From: Amaranthus tricolor
Taxonomy: Eukaryota; Streptophyta; Magnoliopsida; Caryophyllales; Amaranthaceae
DNA length: 64,000 nucleotides
NCBI RefSeq assembly: GCF_026212465.1
Contig: NC_080062.1
Span: 491,001 to 555,000, forward strand
Direction: 5' to 3'
The position numbers and the translations under genes were made by a program. The notes beneath the pieces were generated by a model. That model ran no database searches and had not been told where the DNA came from. It saw only the letters and a list, made by a program, of their open reading frames with translations. Numbering within the stretch: the first letter of the stretch is position 1; each line of letters begins with the position of its first letter. Of this stretch, positions 32,090-45,555 are shown in pieces.

Positions 32090-33085
32090 TGGAGCATTTG
32101 ATTACACCATTGTATCGGTTTAGAGAGATCGCTATGACAAAGCTTCCTTTCTTCTCATGTAGTTTTATTATGTATAAACCAGAATGTAATTAACCATTAA
32201 TTGTAATGGTAGCATAAACTATGCTTACCTAAATGCTACTCTATTGGTGCTGAATTGCATTATTTGTTGGTGCAATGAAGAACTTAAGCTGAAAATTTGG
32301 CAAAATCACTCTTTTCTATTATCCATATATTGTGCACTCAGAACACGCACACGAGCTGGTGTGCATGCCCTGTGCATGTGTTTGGGGAACTTAGCATACA
32401 TTTACTCACCGGTAAAGCTACCAATAGTGAGATCCAACTCACCAATAACAAATATATTCTACTTGTCTATTAGTAGTGGGCACAAAGTCTACGTAATTTT
32501 TTCCGTGTTTGGGGTGTTGTACATTCTTTCCGCACATTCTTAAATTAATTATTGAAGTCACCAGATATATTATATACAGACTCTGAATAGAGCAAGTGTC
32601 TCAATGGAGTGACAATTTCTCTTTTTTTGATAAAAGTCTGAGAAGAATAAAAATATGTTTTCTCTAGCTTCTAATAGTTTTTAATTTTTTATAATTTTAA
32701 TTTCAAATGATTAAAAATTTTAAAATATGCATTAAGATGAATTAAATAAGAGCTCATTTGATCACATTTTACATTACATATAGAGATTTATATGCCAAAT
32801 ATGATGAATAGATGAACAGTAATTACTAGAGTAACTCTAAAGACAATCAAAACTAAAGAAAGTACATAAATTAATTAATATATCAAATATATACTTTTAA
32901 AGCTAGCCATAAATTTTACTAAAATATACAAGTACATAATGCATTGAGCATGGTTCATGAGGTTATTTTCTTTTGGCTGCCGAATTATAATTTACATATT
33001 AGTACAAAATATACTCCATACTCAATAATTATAATTATAATTATCATATAATTAATTGAAATTACTAATCATTTAACCTAATTGA
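32090..33085. other. Convergent spacer between the RCC1 and AP1/FUL-like genes
   Basis: It must contain the 3' UTRs of both genes. No further gene, tRNA or repeat with clear ends was seen. Confidence 0.5.
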
Positions 33086-36000
33086 TTATTCACCAATTTG
33101 AGTAAACATCCATGGAGGAACATTGCTGTTTGTTTTTGGTTGAACCTCAGCTTGAAGATTTGCCTGTTCTGATCTTTGTAATACTTTCTCCTGATAAGCA
33201 CCTCTGTGTTATGTACATCAACAAGAAAAAAAAATATACATTTTGATTTTTTTTTTTTTTTGTGTTGTAAATAAAGGGATTTTTTGGACGAAATTGTAAC
33301 AAAATTCGATAATATTTTAAATAATATGCTAAAGGAGGTTTGAACTCAGGTCTATACATTCACATAACGAAGATTTAACTAACTTAACAAGATATATTAG
33401 TTTTTTTTCATAGATATATTATTTTTTACATAAGTAAAATGCTATTAGTTAACATTATTAAATGACTTTGGATTCGCCCCTGCTCCCGATAATTTTTCAA
33501 TTGCAAATTATGATACGGAGATTAACGATCAAACTTGAGTTTGATGGTTTAAAATGGTTGGGTAATTTAGAAATAAATAAAAGAATATATAGATTAATAA
33601 AGAAGTGTTAAAGTGATGAAAATCATATCTAAAAATATAATTGTGAAAAATTTGTTATGATGGACTAAAACTAAAAATAGGTCAAAATTCATTAGACCGA
33701 CGTAGTAGTTAGCTTTTAAAATCTATTTTTTTTGCTGAAACCACTACACAAGTAAAAGAAAGTAATTTAGGGGCTAGGGCTAATATAAAAGTTTTTTCAT
33801 ATTAGAAAAACATATGACATAAACATGTTAGAAATAGCGGAACGTAATTAATTTAATTAATTGGGTTAAAAATTACAAGTCTAACCTGATCGATAATAAA
33901 TTATGTCAATTTGATTTTAACCCAATTAACTCATATATCCATAGATAAAGTTAAAACACTTAAAAGGTTGTCTAAGGTGTTTATTAAAGATCTTTTTTTT
34001 TTTTGAATTTTAATTAGAAAAAAAATTATACTTACGGATAATTTATTAGTTTATATACATATATTTTTTAATAAGCAATCTATTATTTTCTTCTTATGTA
34101 TTGAACAAAACTAAAATGTTTCCTATTTAATTCATTAATTGAGCTAATTTTACATATTAGAATTAATTTCTTGAAATTAAATTATTTTTATTAAATATTA
34201 GAAGTAATATTATATAGTTGCTTACCCTAATATTGAGAGAGGAGGAAATGGATTTGGTGGTGCAGAAAGCAGAAAGTCTGGAATAGGGTTTTGCTGCTCC
34301 CTTATTTTTTTTGTTGGTCTCCTTCATCTATTTCATTTCATATCATTATTACATTAATATCAAAAATAAATGGAGCAAATAAAAAAAATATTTAAAGCAT
34401 TATTAATTTTATTAAAAGATAAAATAAAATAAATTATAATTGATAATTACCATTTTGACTAGTTTGTTGTTTTGCTCCAGCATAGCTTTTTCCTGTCAAA
34501 AAATAGGTTATTAGTCATGATAAATTGAAGTTATAGGAGGATAATTTCATTGGTGTCTCCCACCTTCATGGGACTTTGGGCGAGTCAAATGTACGTAATC
34601 TTACCGATAAAATAAATAGAGATATTGATTTCAATTAATTCTTAGTAATAAACATCATATACAACTTCACGTGAATAAGATGTGACGTGATTTATGAGTC
34701 ATTTTTAATAGTCCATATTAATCCGCTACAAATATTTTGCCTCGATCGACTCAAATCGAAGTTATAAGAGTATATATATTACTCATAAATCAAAAGAAAA
34801 ACCTTTAAATAAAAGGAAAAATTTACCTAAAATAATCCAACTTTTTATTAATTTTCCTACTATAATTCCCACATTTGATTAACCATGAATAATCCGAATT
34901 TTAGGGTCACTTATCCAAGAACATTGTTGCCTAAATGGTGACCGGGTTTTACAGGTTAATTGTCATATTAAAAAAAAAGGAAAATAAAATCAAAAAATAT
35001 TAAAAATTAAAAGTTAAAATCAAAAATAATTTTACTCGATTCCTCTTTTTAATTTTTAAAATTTTTTTTTTGATTATTTTATAATTTAGTTTTGTATTTG
35101 CTTCTTTTTTTGCAACATGACTTGTTGTATAGGTAAGAGGTTATCATAGTGCATTCTTAGCAAGCACTCCTTATAGTTAGGATTAATTATGGTTAATTAA
35201 AAGTTAAGATTATTATAGAAAAATCAGTAAAAGGTTTGGATTATTTTAGGTAATAAAGTGTAGGATTTGTGAAGTAGTACATTTTTCTGGAGCTGGGATA
35301 TGGATTCATGCATCAGCTGATTCTGCAAATAAAAATGTGAAAAGTTTAGTTATTTATTGCTTGATAGCACTCACAATATCTTTGGTAATCGGTACTAAAT
35401 AGTGGAAAATATAAGTGTAAATTTGATAGAAATATCTTCAAGTTGGTTATGTTTATTTTCTTCAACAATCTTATTTTCTTCACTAAATTCATTTTAACGC
35501 ATTACCATTTGAAAATATTGTATTAGATAATAATGGAAAATTATGAATATTATTATATAATCAATGGAATGTACCTTCTTGCTTCTTATTCGCTTTTGAG
35601 CTGCATCAAGTTGTTGCTCCAAAAGTTGAAGTTCTCTGGTGTTCAAAGTATCAACATCTTCTCCTACGTAGTGCCTAAAATACGTTTTTAAGAGTCATCA
35701 ATTCAGTATTCCATACAAGTTAGGGTCTGAAGGAGAAGAATAGCGTGCCCCTCTCCAAAGAGAATCAGTGGCAGATCCAGAGTTCGAAGTCCTAGGGGGC
35801 ATCAACTAATGAATGAAATTTCGGCAGAGTTTCATTTGTAAAATTAACAACTAATTTACCCTTACTTGCTAAAATTTTAAATATGACTACCATAAAAAGA
35901 AACGGAACAAAATAAATCAATTGATCTACTTAAAAAACTGAGATAAAATAAATAAATAAGATAAAATTACTAAAATGAGGAAGTATTTATCACCAAAAGA

Positions 36001-39000
36001 CTTTATTATTAATTTTACACTTTTACTTTTACAAATAGAAAAATCTACTTTAAACTTTTTTACAAAAAACGCCTAAAAATAGGTGACCTCATAGATTTTA
36101 AGATAGCTCCGCCACAGAGAGAGGATAAGAACAAATGCGCAAACTCTTCGTTTAGATTATTGATGATAAATTCTTAAAATCTAATTCAAATAGTGGCTTG
36201 GGGCGAGCCTAAGCCTCTCTAGTCTAAACGCACGTCTGTTGTATTTTTTGTCAAGCCCCCATATGATACTTATATGACATAAGGGTTTAATATATACGTA
36301 ACATCATATAAAATAAAGTCGGGGATCAAATTATTAGAAACAAATTTAAAGTGTATTAGCTATTTAATCTTGCTTGATTTAAATTATGACTTTGCCCCTT
36401 ATCTCAAACATGATGTGAATGATATTAGAAAATTACAAATTTTTGTATGAGATAATTTCACCAAGAGATGCGTCTTATACTTAGGTCAAATAGCTCATCT
36501 AATATATATTATGAGAATACAAGCTTCTTGTTTAAAGTCGTCTCACCGAGAGACGGTCTATCACAAAAATAGCTTTCAGAAAATACAATCTAGCTCTTAC
36601 CTCATGTTCCTTTGTAATACTTCAAGTTTCGCAACGAGCTTTGGGTGTTCAATAGCCCAACTTACCTATTAAAAACATCATAGTAGTTAAAATAATGAGT
36701 TATTCAGTTTGCTCCGATTCATAATAAAACCTGTTAAAATATAATTTCAAAAGATTGAGATCGGATACATAAATAAAAAATTAATTTCAGTTGTTGTATA
36801 TAATAATTTTTTTTCCATTCAATTATTTGTTTATCTATCATCTCAACCTGTAAAATCTAGATACTTTATTTTTTTTTACTCCAATCCATCATATGATATT
36901 GAGTTTGACTCGCCCCATTTCAAATACCAAAATTTGAAATATATATCTTCGTTTTTGGTTCATTAGCACTCCGATGTTGCACATGTAAAAGATATTTTTT
37001 TATCTTATTCTTAATATCTCTACCTTATGCATACCTTTTCTTAAATCTTTATGTTACGTATTCTACCTACTAAAGTATATCCCTCATCCATCTGAACATT
37101 CATTTTCCAGCTACTTTCATCATCCTACAAGGCACCTCTTAGGGTAAGTTTTCCCATATGCCATGTTTAAGGCACATTTTGTGCACCTTTTTGCCTTGTA
37201 CAAGGCATCTCTTACCTTGGTTAAGGACACCCTTCATACACTCCATCTCCTTAGTTATTCTTTGTTACTCCATCACCATGACACATCAATGGTCCTCTTT
37301 CATTTTTTCCTTGAAGCCTCACCCTCAGTGTGCTATTTGCTATAGATAGACAAAGGAAAGGAAAATATTACGTCAAAATCAATATCCAAATCTTACCCGA
37401 GAAATATGGTATTTACTCCAACTAAAAAAAGACCTGATTCTCACTTACAAAATTTTTTAAGTACTAATATAGTGCACAATTCACCTTAATTCTACTAAAC
37501 TAAACTTATTTCAACCGATTTTTTAGCACTTTTCTTTATTTACATTATTAATTTTTACTACACGGCGTTATATTTAAAACCCACTCCTTATCTATAAAAA
37601 TTCTTTAGCCTATAAAAAAACAAATGTTCATATTTTTCAATTGTAAAGGGTCTAGATATGAACAACCCTTCAGAATTATGTAAAGTCACATAACTACTTT
37701 AAGGTCAGATTAATTAAGTGATCTAATAGATCGTATTAAACTAATTAATTAACATGCTAATGATTGTACTAACCAGCATGCTAATCATAATTATATACCT
37801 CTTGTTGGGACTCTGAATCAGTTGCAACAAGCTGTCTCTCCGCACAACAGTACCTCTCATACCTTTCTAGGATTCGTTCCATGCTGCTGTCATAAAAAGT
37901 AATTAATTAACATGTTTAATTATAATCATATAATTATAATTATAACTCAAAACATTTTAAGTCTTAGATAGAAAAAACTAATGCATGTATTATAAACTAA
38001 TTAATATGTACATCAATATATAACACAAGCATAATGAACTTTAATTTAAAATTTTTATGTTGTTAAAATATGAAATCTATAATTGAAAAGCTTATTTTAT
38101 GAGTAAATTAATAGAACACTATAAGTATGTAATTGGTACGTGTCCAAGTATCAGATATATGTAAATATTCAATTTTACGCCTAATCTGAAGTGTCTAAGT
38201 ATCATACAAATGTCGAACATCAAGGATCGTACACGAATACGTAAAGCAAAATGAAGAGTCCAAGTAACATAGGTTTCAAGTATGTGATTATGTATTGAAA
38301 GATCATATATACAAATATTCTTAAAATAAAATAATAATTTTCCAAAAATTAATGACGAGATCGCGTACTTGATTGAATTGAGGGGAAAACATGAACACTA
38401 ACCCTAATTTTAGAATCAATGAAATGCAAAATTACCAATCACAATAACAACACAAAGCATTTTAAAGTGATTCATCTAATATAAGCTACAACCTAAACAT
38501 ATGCACTATTTAGTATAGATGTTTTATTGATAAATCATGAGCTTTAAGTAGCTACAATGGTTTAACAATGATGTTTTGTGTAATAGGGAAGAAGAGTGAT
38601 TATTGAAAGATTTAGGCGTATGATCGAAGCTAGAGAGATTAGGGAATTGATCAACATATTTAACTAATGTAATTTATGATTATTTATATTATATATTGGC
38701 AACTACATAAAACAAACAACATCCCAAAAAAGAAGAGAGAACAACCCAAATCACAAATTTTAGTAAACAGGCAATAGCAAAAGCTGAGTCACCTTTCCTG
38801 TGGCCTCATCATGATAGCCAACTCGATTTTTTCTTCTGAATAAAATCAAACGTCATATTTTAAACTTTCATTTAATTTCACACCATTTGGATCCACTATA
38901 ATTACCAATTGTTCCTATTTAGTGTCCCAAAAAAAAAATTTTATTAAGTTCATGATTAAAGCTCTATCACGCCTCTTACACGAGAGCTCTTGATTAGAAG

Positions 39001-41487
39001 TGCGGATAGAATATATGTCTCTCATAAATGGTACTAAATATTTAATTTTGTTTGAAAAGGTTATTTTGATAATATAAAATATTTTAAGTTGATTAATATT
39101 AGACATTATTATGATTTTTAACAAATGAGTCATAATTAAATTATTTAATTTTTAACAAATTTTCCTATAAATAATTTCAAGATTAATCAAAATGGTGATC
39201 TAACATTTTTTTCATATGATATGGTCATGAATTACCCTAACCCTAAGCTTCATAGATATAAAACCTTAAATAATAATATAATAAGCAAAACAATAAAAAA
39301 AAATAGTAATAAAACAAAAGCAATGAAGTACTAGGTTTTAGGAGTGGCAAAGCATGGTGGGGACACTGGACAGGGGAGTAGAGTAGAGCCCCTTAAAAAC
39401 CCACACAGAGCTCAAGATCATTAAGCTTAGCCAGAGTTTGGGACAGTTTTTTTATGTCCATAACCCAAGATTAATTAAAAAGAATATATTCTCTCGGTCT
39501 CACTTATTTTGAATTGTAGATATATAGTTTTATTCCAGAAAAAAATGGATATTGATAATAAATAAAGAGATAGAATTAATTGTATGGATGAAATTAAAAA
39601 AGAGTTAAAATATATGGATAAAATTAAGAGAAAGTGGTAGACATTGTCCAAAAATAGAAATAATGCAAAATAAATAAGACGATAAAAAATAACAATTGAT
39701 ACAAAATAAATGGAAGATAGGAAATTCTTTGTTTATAAAAGTTTAACAACAATGGAGCAGGGGCGAAAGCAAAAACATACTTCTAATAGTTAAGAATGCC
39801 GGAAAAATAGGCCACAAAAATAGACATTAAAAATAGACCATATTTATTATTAATTATTTAAAAAATAATAATATCAAAATTAATAATAAAGATCAGTAAA
39901 ATTAAAGTAGTGACATATAGTGGCTAGCTTAAGCTTAATAAGAAAGCTAAACCACATAAAAAGTTTATTTTGGATAACTAATGGAAATGGAAAGTAATTC
40001 AGCACAATATTTAATGAGTTGAATTTATGAAGAAAAGAACAAAATAATTGCCACTCTAGACTGTAGTTTTGAATCTTGACCCACAAGAGTGGAAAAGTAT
40101 AAGAACAAATTAAGAGAAAGTATTTTTGAAAAAAAAAAGAGAAAAAAAAAATGTACTGTCAAGGCTAACTCCAAAATGTAAAATCACTTCCTAAAAAAAT
40201 AATTTCTTTAAAAAACACAAATTTGATATTTTCATATCACTTGCACTCTAATAATATTACTTATTTTTAAGACCGGTGTATATATGATAAGAATGCTATA
40301 TAATTCTCTCATATTCGAGAATATATAATCTTTAACATTTTCAAAACTCTGTTATTTCGAAAAAAAACAAGCAAATTAGATTTGTGTAAATTAAATTTCT
40401 TTATTTACACCAAATAAAAAATTAGATAAAGAGTTCAAAACCAAATCAATCATTTTAAATTAAGTTTCCTTTTACTCGAGATTTTTAATAAAAACGAAAC
40501 AATTTAATTAATAAGAATGAATGTATCTTTAACATCTTTAAAACTCTTGTTATTTCCAATGGATCTATTTTTTCCACTTATTCAAGGTTTTCAATAAATA
40601 CCAAACAATATAATTAAGACAAATATATGCATTTTTAACATTTTCAAAACACAGTTATTTTGAACGAAACAATATAATAAAATTCATATTAAATCGCGTC
40701 ATTCTGATACGAAATTGAAAATTCAATAAGGTATCAATAATGTTACAACATAATCTATAAATCCACGCGAAAAACAAATCATTGAATTTTTTCATATTTT
40801 ATTAATCAAAGATCATATGCATGAAATTATTATATAATATACTTGTAGGAGTACTTAATATTTATTTAACAATATAAGAGGGCTACCAATGAACCTAGAA
40901 TGAGTTGTTGAGATTGATTTTCACCCAAACCAACTTATATCTTTTATTCTCTTTCTTTTAACATACGGTGAAATCTCAAAAGTCATATTTAATAATAAAA
41001 AAGGGGTTAAGATTGAATATGGAATGAGTTGGATTGGAACAACTACCATCTAAAGTACCGAGATCGATTTTCATCCAATCCAACTCGACCCTCCAGTTCC
41101 CTCAACCTACCTACCATATAATCTCGAAAAAAATATTAAACTATAGAAAGGGGTTAAGAATGAATCTAGAATGAGTTGGACTGGAAGATGGATTCTCACC
41201 CAATCCAACTCAACCCTCACGTCCCTCGGCCTACCTTGTAATCCCGAAAAAAATATTTATATTTTAATTTAAAAATAAAAATATGGGTTAAGAATGAACC
41301 TGGAATGGGTGCTAGAATAGTCAGTGAGTTTCCCTTTAGTAGAGAAAACAATCAAAGCAACTTGAGCATCACAAAGAACAGAAATCTCATTAGCTTTCTT
41401 AAGCAAACCAGATCTTCTCTTAGAAAATGTTACTTGTCTACTAATCTTGTTTTCTATCCTCTTTAACTCAACTTTTCCTCTTCCCAT
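33086..41487 (-). CDS. FUL: AP1/FUL-clade MIKC MADS-box protein, frameshifted in exon 7
   Basis: Eight exons: 41300-41487, 37799-37886, 36601-36665, 35575-35674, 35283-35324, 34451-34492, 34226-34327 and 33086-33203. The MADS domain is residues 1-60 ([39 protein letters not shown]), followed by I and K regions ([39 protein letters not shown]). Exon sizes 100, 42 and 42 are the family standard. Exon 7 as written shifts frame at an 8-A run: the entry frame (MKETNKK) does not continue into the conserved frame ([20 protein letters not shown]). The conserved frame ends with [11 protein letters not shown], the FUL (paleoAP1) motif. With seven A the product would be 247 aa; as written it is about 227 aa and stops at 33147. 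The lack of a CFAT end argues against euAP1. Position beside SEP1/2 suggests the AGL79/euFULII branch. Role: dimeric DNA-binding regulator of flowering and inflorescence fate (family knowledge). Confidence 0.88.
35385..35556. repeat. Dispersed GGTAATGGAA-type intronic repeat
   Basis: A copy in the intron between FUL-like exons 4 and 5. It carries TTTCTTCAACAATCTTATTT, CATTTTAACGCATTACCATT and a right end ATAATGGAAAATTATG, related to the segments at 2705-2866 and 18142-18342. Confidence 0.45.
36442..36569. repeat. GAGACGGTCTC-type dispersed repeat, copy in a FUL-like intron
   Basis: The left end TTGTATGAGATAATTTCACC and right end GTCTCACCGAGAGACGGTCT are degenerate inverted repeats. The middle contains AGGTCAAATAGCTCATCTAA. 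Further copies are at 42184-42302, 52357-52484 and 52804-52942. Confidence 0.6.
38130..38273 (-). repeat. Partial copy of the CCTATGTTACTTGGACT element in FUL-like intron 1
   Basis: On the minus strand it begins CCTATGTTACTTGGACTCTT and continues CATTTTGCTTTACGTA, then GGCGTAAAATTGAATATTTA, matching the copy at 27868-28046. The far end has decayed. Confidence 0.65.
40881..41310 (-). repeat. Four degenerate copies of the FUL-like exon-1 donor segment
   Basis: The sequence spanning the true donor (plus strand GGGTTAAGAATGAACCTGGA at 41285 onward) recurs at 41151 (GGGTTAAGAATGAATCTAGA), 41004 (GGGTTAAGATTGAATATGGA) and 40885 (ACCAATGAACCTAGAATGAG), spaced 123-147 bp apart. Between them are GAGTTGGATTGG and CCAATCCAACTC, so each unit can form a hairpin. 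Only the true donor and the copy at about 40,890 keep AG|GT; the middle two have lost the GT. Confidence 0.75.
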
Positions 41488-42183
41488 TTTTTCTCTTAAT
41501 TATCTAATTATTTTCCTTAATTATATATTTTCCAACTAGTAAAATGCTTAAATTATACTAGCTATATTATATTACTTGTATAAGTTCTTTCCAAAAAAAT
41601 TGGAAAATTTTCCCAAAATAAATGAGTAAAAACCCTTTTTTAATTGTTGATAATAATGATTATTAATAGCTAGATTTTATGGAAAAAAGTGAGAAAATTG
41701 AGAGAAAATGATAATAAAAGATGGATGGTTTCCATATTTGAAAGAATGAGGTGAGTTTTTAGGATGTATGTATGCTATTTTATGCTTGAAAGTTAGAATT
41801 TATGGCAAGGGGTATTCTAGGGAAAAACTAAGGTATATAAGTTGTCGTCTCTTGATTGGTTACTAGAGAAAATTATTGAGTTATATTTTTTTATTGAATT
41901 TAATGAGGTAGTTAAATTTATATTTTTAGGCTTATGTTTTTAAAATTACATGCTTTGAGGGTGTAGTTATTATTTAAATGGTTAAATTTAGATATCCATC
42001 ATATAATAGGAGTATTCATTTTATGAGTATCATAACTAAAAATTTGTATGATTAATTCCATACTAAATTCTTCAATTCAATTTCATAATGTAAAATATAT
42101 TTTCCATTGCAAGCGTTTATAATTTATTAATTTGTTACTTCAAATTGTTTTATATTTTTCTACTTACAATAATTTAAACAAAA

Positions 42184-42302
42184 ATTATTATGAGACAATT
42201 TTACACTAAAAAGTTCTCATACATAGACTAAATAGCCAACCTAATATAAATTATTCGAATAAAAGTTCATTGTATTAAATTTGTCCTACTAAAAGACACC
42301 TG
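42184..42302. repeat. GAGACGGTCTC-type dispersed repeat, diverged copy
   Basis: It contains ATTATGAGACAATTTTACAC, GACTAAATAGCCAACCTAAT and a right end TCCTACTAAAAGACACC, in the order seen in the better copies at 36442 and 52357. Confidence 0.5.
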
Positions 42303-42835
42303 AAATAAAATTAAATTGACTTGAACATAAGTTATCTTAAGGCCCAAAAAGATTTAAAAAATTAACATTTTAATTAATTAAAAACAAATTAAATTCATAA
42401 TTAACGTTTTTTTAAAAGAAAATTCATAATTAACTAAACTCAAACTTAGCTTGATATAGAACCCAACTATTGGCCAACTGTAGGTAGTAGGTTGTCAATT
42501 GTCATATCTCCATCCATAACAACTTCTCTTATTAAACAAAGTATTGTCTATTAGTTTCCCTCTTGATCTCACCTATATAGTTGGTGTACATGGACATGCC
42601 CAACATGTTTTACTCATTTTAAGGGTATCCCACTAGATAAATATAAGTACATTTTTATAAATTTCTTACATTTATTTACATTTAATATGCAATTTTTTTT
42701 AATAAGATAAATAAATAATCAATTGTACATGTAATGCTTGAATGATGTTCAAAAAATATAAGAAACGTATTGCTGAAATATTTGAAAAAATAATGGTAAA
42801 TTTTTATAAAAGAATATATAACAAAATCATTAAGG

Positions 42836-43080
42836 TTGCGTTTAGAAACAAACATTTCATTTCTAATTATAAATTTCAATTATAAAATTATTGATGTAGA
42901 ATTTGAGAATGACAAGGTTTGAGAGGCTATTCTCAAATCATCATTTTTAACCATTTTTATAACAATTGTGAATTTGACTCAAATTTAAATTTTAATTTTT
43001 TTTATCTACCAAACACAAAATTTGAGTCAAATTTATATTTTTAAATGAATCCACATTTTCAAACATAGCATAAAATATTT
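42836..43080 (+). repeat. Dispersed TTTGAGAATGACAAGGTTTG repeat, copy 2
   Basis: The words AACATTTCATTTCTAATTAT, GAATTTGAGAATGACAAGG and CTATTCTCAAATCATC occur in the same order as in the minus-strand copy at 23925-24150. The left and right ends (GCGTTTAGAAAC, TTTTCAAACATAGC) look like decayed inverted repeats. Confidence 0.6.
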
Positions 43081-44770
43081 CAAATCAGAAAAAAGTATTG
43101 AATTGGGTTATTTTTATATAGCATACATTATTTTGAAATTATAAATAATTTATTAATAAGAATCATGCAATATATCTAAATTATAACCAACAAGTAAATA
43201 TATTACTAATGAAATTAAATTCTTTATGTCTATTTAAGTTTGCACTATATGGCTAAAATGATTGTTACGTATCTAAAATTTAAAGAGAAACAGAAAGTGT
43301 AATAATTTAAAATAAATCGTTAATAAGGATTACATAACTCCCACAGTTTGAGGCATTATTAGACCAAAAAAGTCAATTATCTTTTGAATTCAATCTCACA
43401 GAGACACGATTGGTGTTAAATTTCATTGATGATTATATAAATGTGGACTGGTGTCAATTGCTGTGTGATTGTTATTTTTAAGGGCCCTTCTTTATTTAGT
43501 GGCTTTTTTTTGGTGGCTCCCATTTATCAAGTTTGTTTATAAATTTAAAAGATAAAGGTTTAAACATAAAATTTATGATAAAAAGAGAACAATAAAGATT
43601 TAATTAAATACTTAGTCTCTTAATTATAAAGATATACTTTCTTTGTTTCATAATAAATGCAATTTTAGAAATTTGATATTATTTATTCATCACTCTTGAG
43701 TAGTGATTAGTTAAAACATAGTTAAATAGGATCTTGTTTGATTCGTCTTAATGCAAAGATTACTAATTCACATCATCACATTGATTATGGATCAGATGTT
43801 TTGGTTTAAAAAATTCATTTAACATAATTCTTAAATTTATTTTGAAGTTGGATCAAAGTCGAATTTAAATTAAAAAGTTAGGTAAATATCAAGTCTAGAC
43901 ACTTGGAGCGCACGCCATTCCTAATAAAAATTATACTCCCTCTTATTTATTATTATTGTTATAATACACTATTTTAATCTTAAATATATCTATAATTGTG
44001 CTAATTGATTACAAATTTTATAAAAATTTAAATAAAATTTATTATAAGACAAATCAAACGAAATTTCACTTAACTATGTTTTAACAAATAACATATTAAG
44101 AGTGATTGATGATGGATGAATAATATAATATTAATGAGTATGAAAAATACACATTAAAATTGCACTTTACCACTAATTAAGAATATTATGATATTAAATA
44201 TTTCACCTAAACTATCTTTATTAAATAGTACTAATGTAAAAAATAACAATTGCATTCAAGAAATCAGAGCCATTCAATCGATTTTCTCATCATTTGTTAC
44301 ATTTTTATGTTTAATGTAAAAACACACTAAAAGTAGAAGAATTTTGCTAACGAACTCTCTCAAGGCGTGAATCAATTTTTAAGAATTCAATTGAATATAC
44401 ACTCTAAATTTTGAATTATGTAAACATTTATTATACTACTACTTAATACTTTTATAACATAAAATTTGAATTTATTACCAAATCACATTAAAAACATATT
44501 ATAATATTTTAAGCTTTTTATTTTGTTTTCTAAATTAGTCTATCAAATATATTAGGAGTACTACTTATCTATCCTTGTTAACAAATGCACAAGGCAGTTT
44601 GCTTTTGCGTATTAATAGTGTTATTTTTATAAATATTCAAAATAGACTTGATGACCCGATATTTACAAGACTTTGTTACCAAATAAGAATTGATTCGGCT
44701 TTAAAAACATATTTCCACAAGGCCCAAATTTGAATTGACCCGAAACATTTGACCCGACCAAAATCAATCT

Positions 44771-44960
44771 TATTAGAGTATATAACATGTATGATACATG
44801 GGGCTTAAACTATAAACTTAAGCTTTTGGTTGAGTTGATTTTCTAACATGATATCAGAAGTCAACGTGATAAGAGGTCATACCATCACGAGTTCAAATCT
44901 CAATCAACCATATTCAGTGCTAAGTATGAGAAAAGCATATATCGTATTCACATTTCTAAA
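44771..44960 (+). mobile_element. TRIM-like LTR remnant
   Basis: TTAGAGTATATAACATGT begins an LTR-like segment ending CTAACA at 44848. It is followed at once by TGATATCAGAAG, close to the plant Copia primer-binding site TGGTATCAGAGC (complement of initiator-Met tRNA). A GAGTTCAAATCTCAA block follows. The order matches the better copy at 54761-55030. Confidence 0.5.
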
Positions 44961-45555
44961 CCAAATAACTTTAATATAAAAAAGCTTGCAAAAGTTAATA
45001 ACATATTTTGATGTGTAAGACATAAGATTAACTCTTATTATTCTAAAGACTACAAGATTTCAAAAACTGAAAAAAGTAAGGAAAAAAAGTAAAAGAGTTT
45101 GATTAATGATATCCTTTTAAAGGATGTTAATTGGCTTGGGCATGGTGATGATTAGGACTTCCTATGTTTTATGTTGCCAGCTAATTTAGCAGATTTTGGG
45201 GTTTACATTTTTTTCTGTTCATCCTGAACAAAAGTACTTACTATTTGCCTTTCTTATGTTCGTCGTTTCGCAATATAATTGGTCAAAAAATCATTTATTT
45301 TATTTTCCCTTTTTAGTTTCTAAATGTAGTACAAATAAAATTTCATATACTGTATTTTCCCCTTTTAGTTTCTAAATTTAGTACATATTGCCATGTTGAA
45401 TTACGTACCATTTTCTTTAATTTCCAACATTTTTTCTTTCGAGGAAACTTATTTACAGCATTTTAATGATCATTCTTTGAAGATTCTTGACTTTTAGAGT
45501 TGGCACAATGATATTCAGTAGAAGCCTTAAATTTTTGTTATTTAATGCTCTCTTG

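Noticed and set aside
39480..39720. Second Stowaway-like MITE in FUL-like intron 1
   Set aside because: The left side resembles a CTC(T)CGGTCTCAC end, but no matching right end or TA duplication was found.
43640..44190. A single large inverted-repeat element
   Set aside because: Arms at about 43640-43740 and 44070-44190 are related in inverse orientation, but ends and target duplication are not clear. It may be two separate decayed MITEs.
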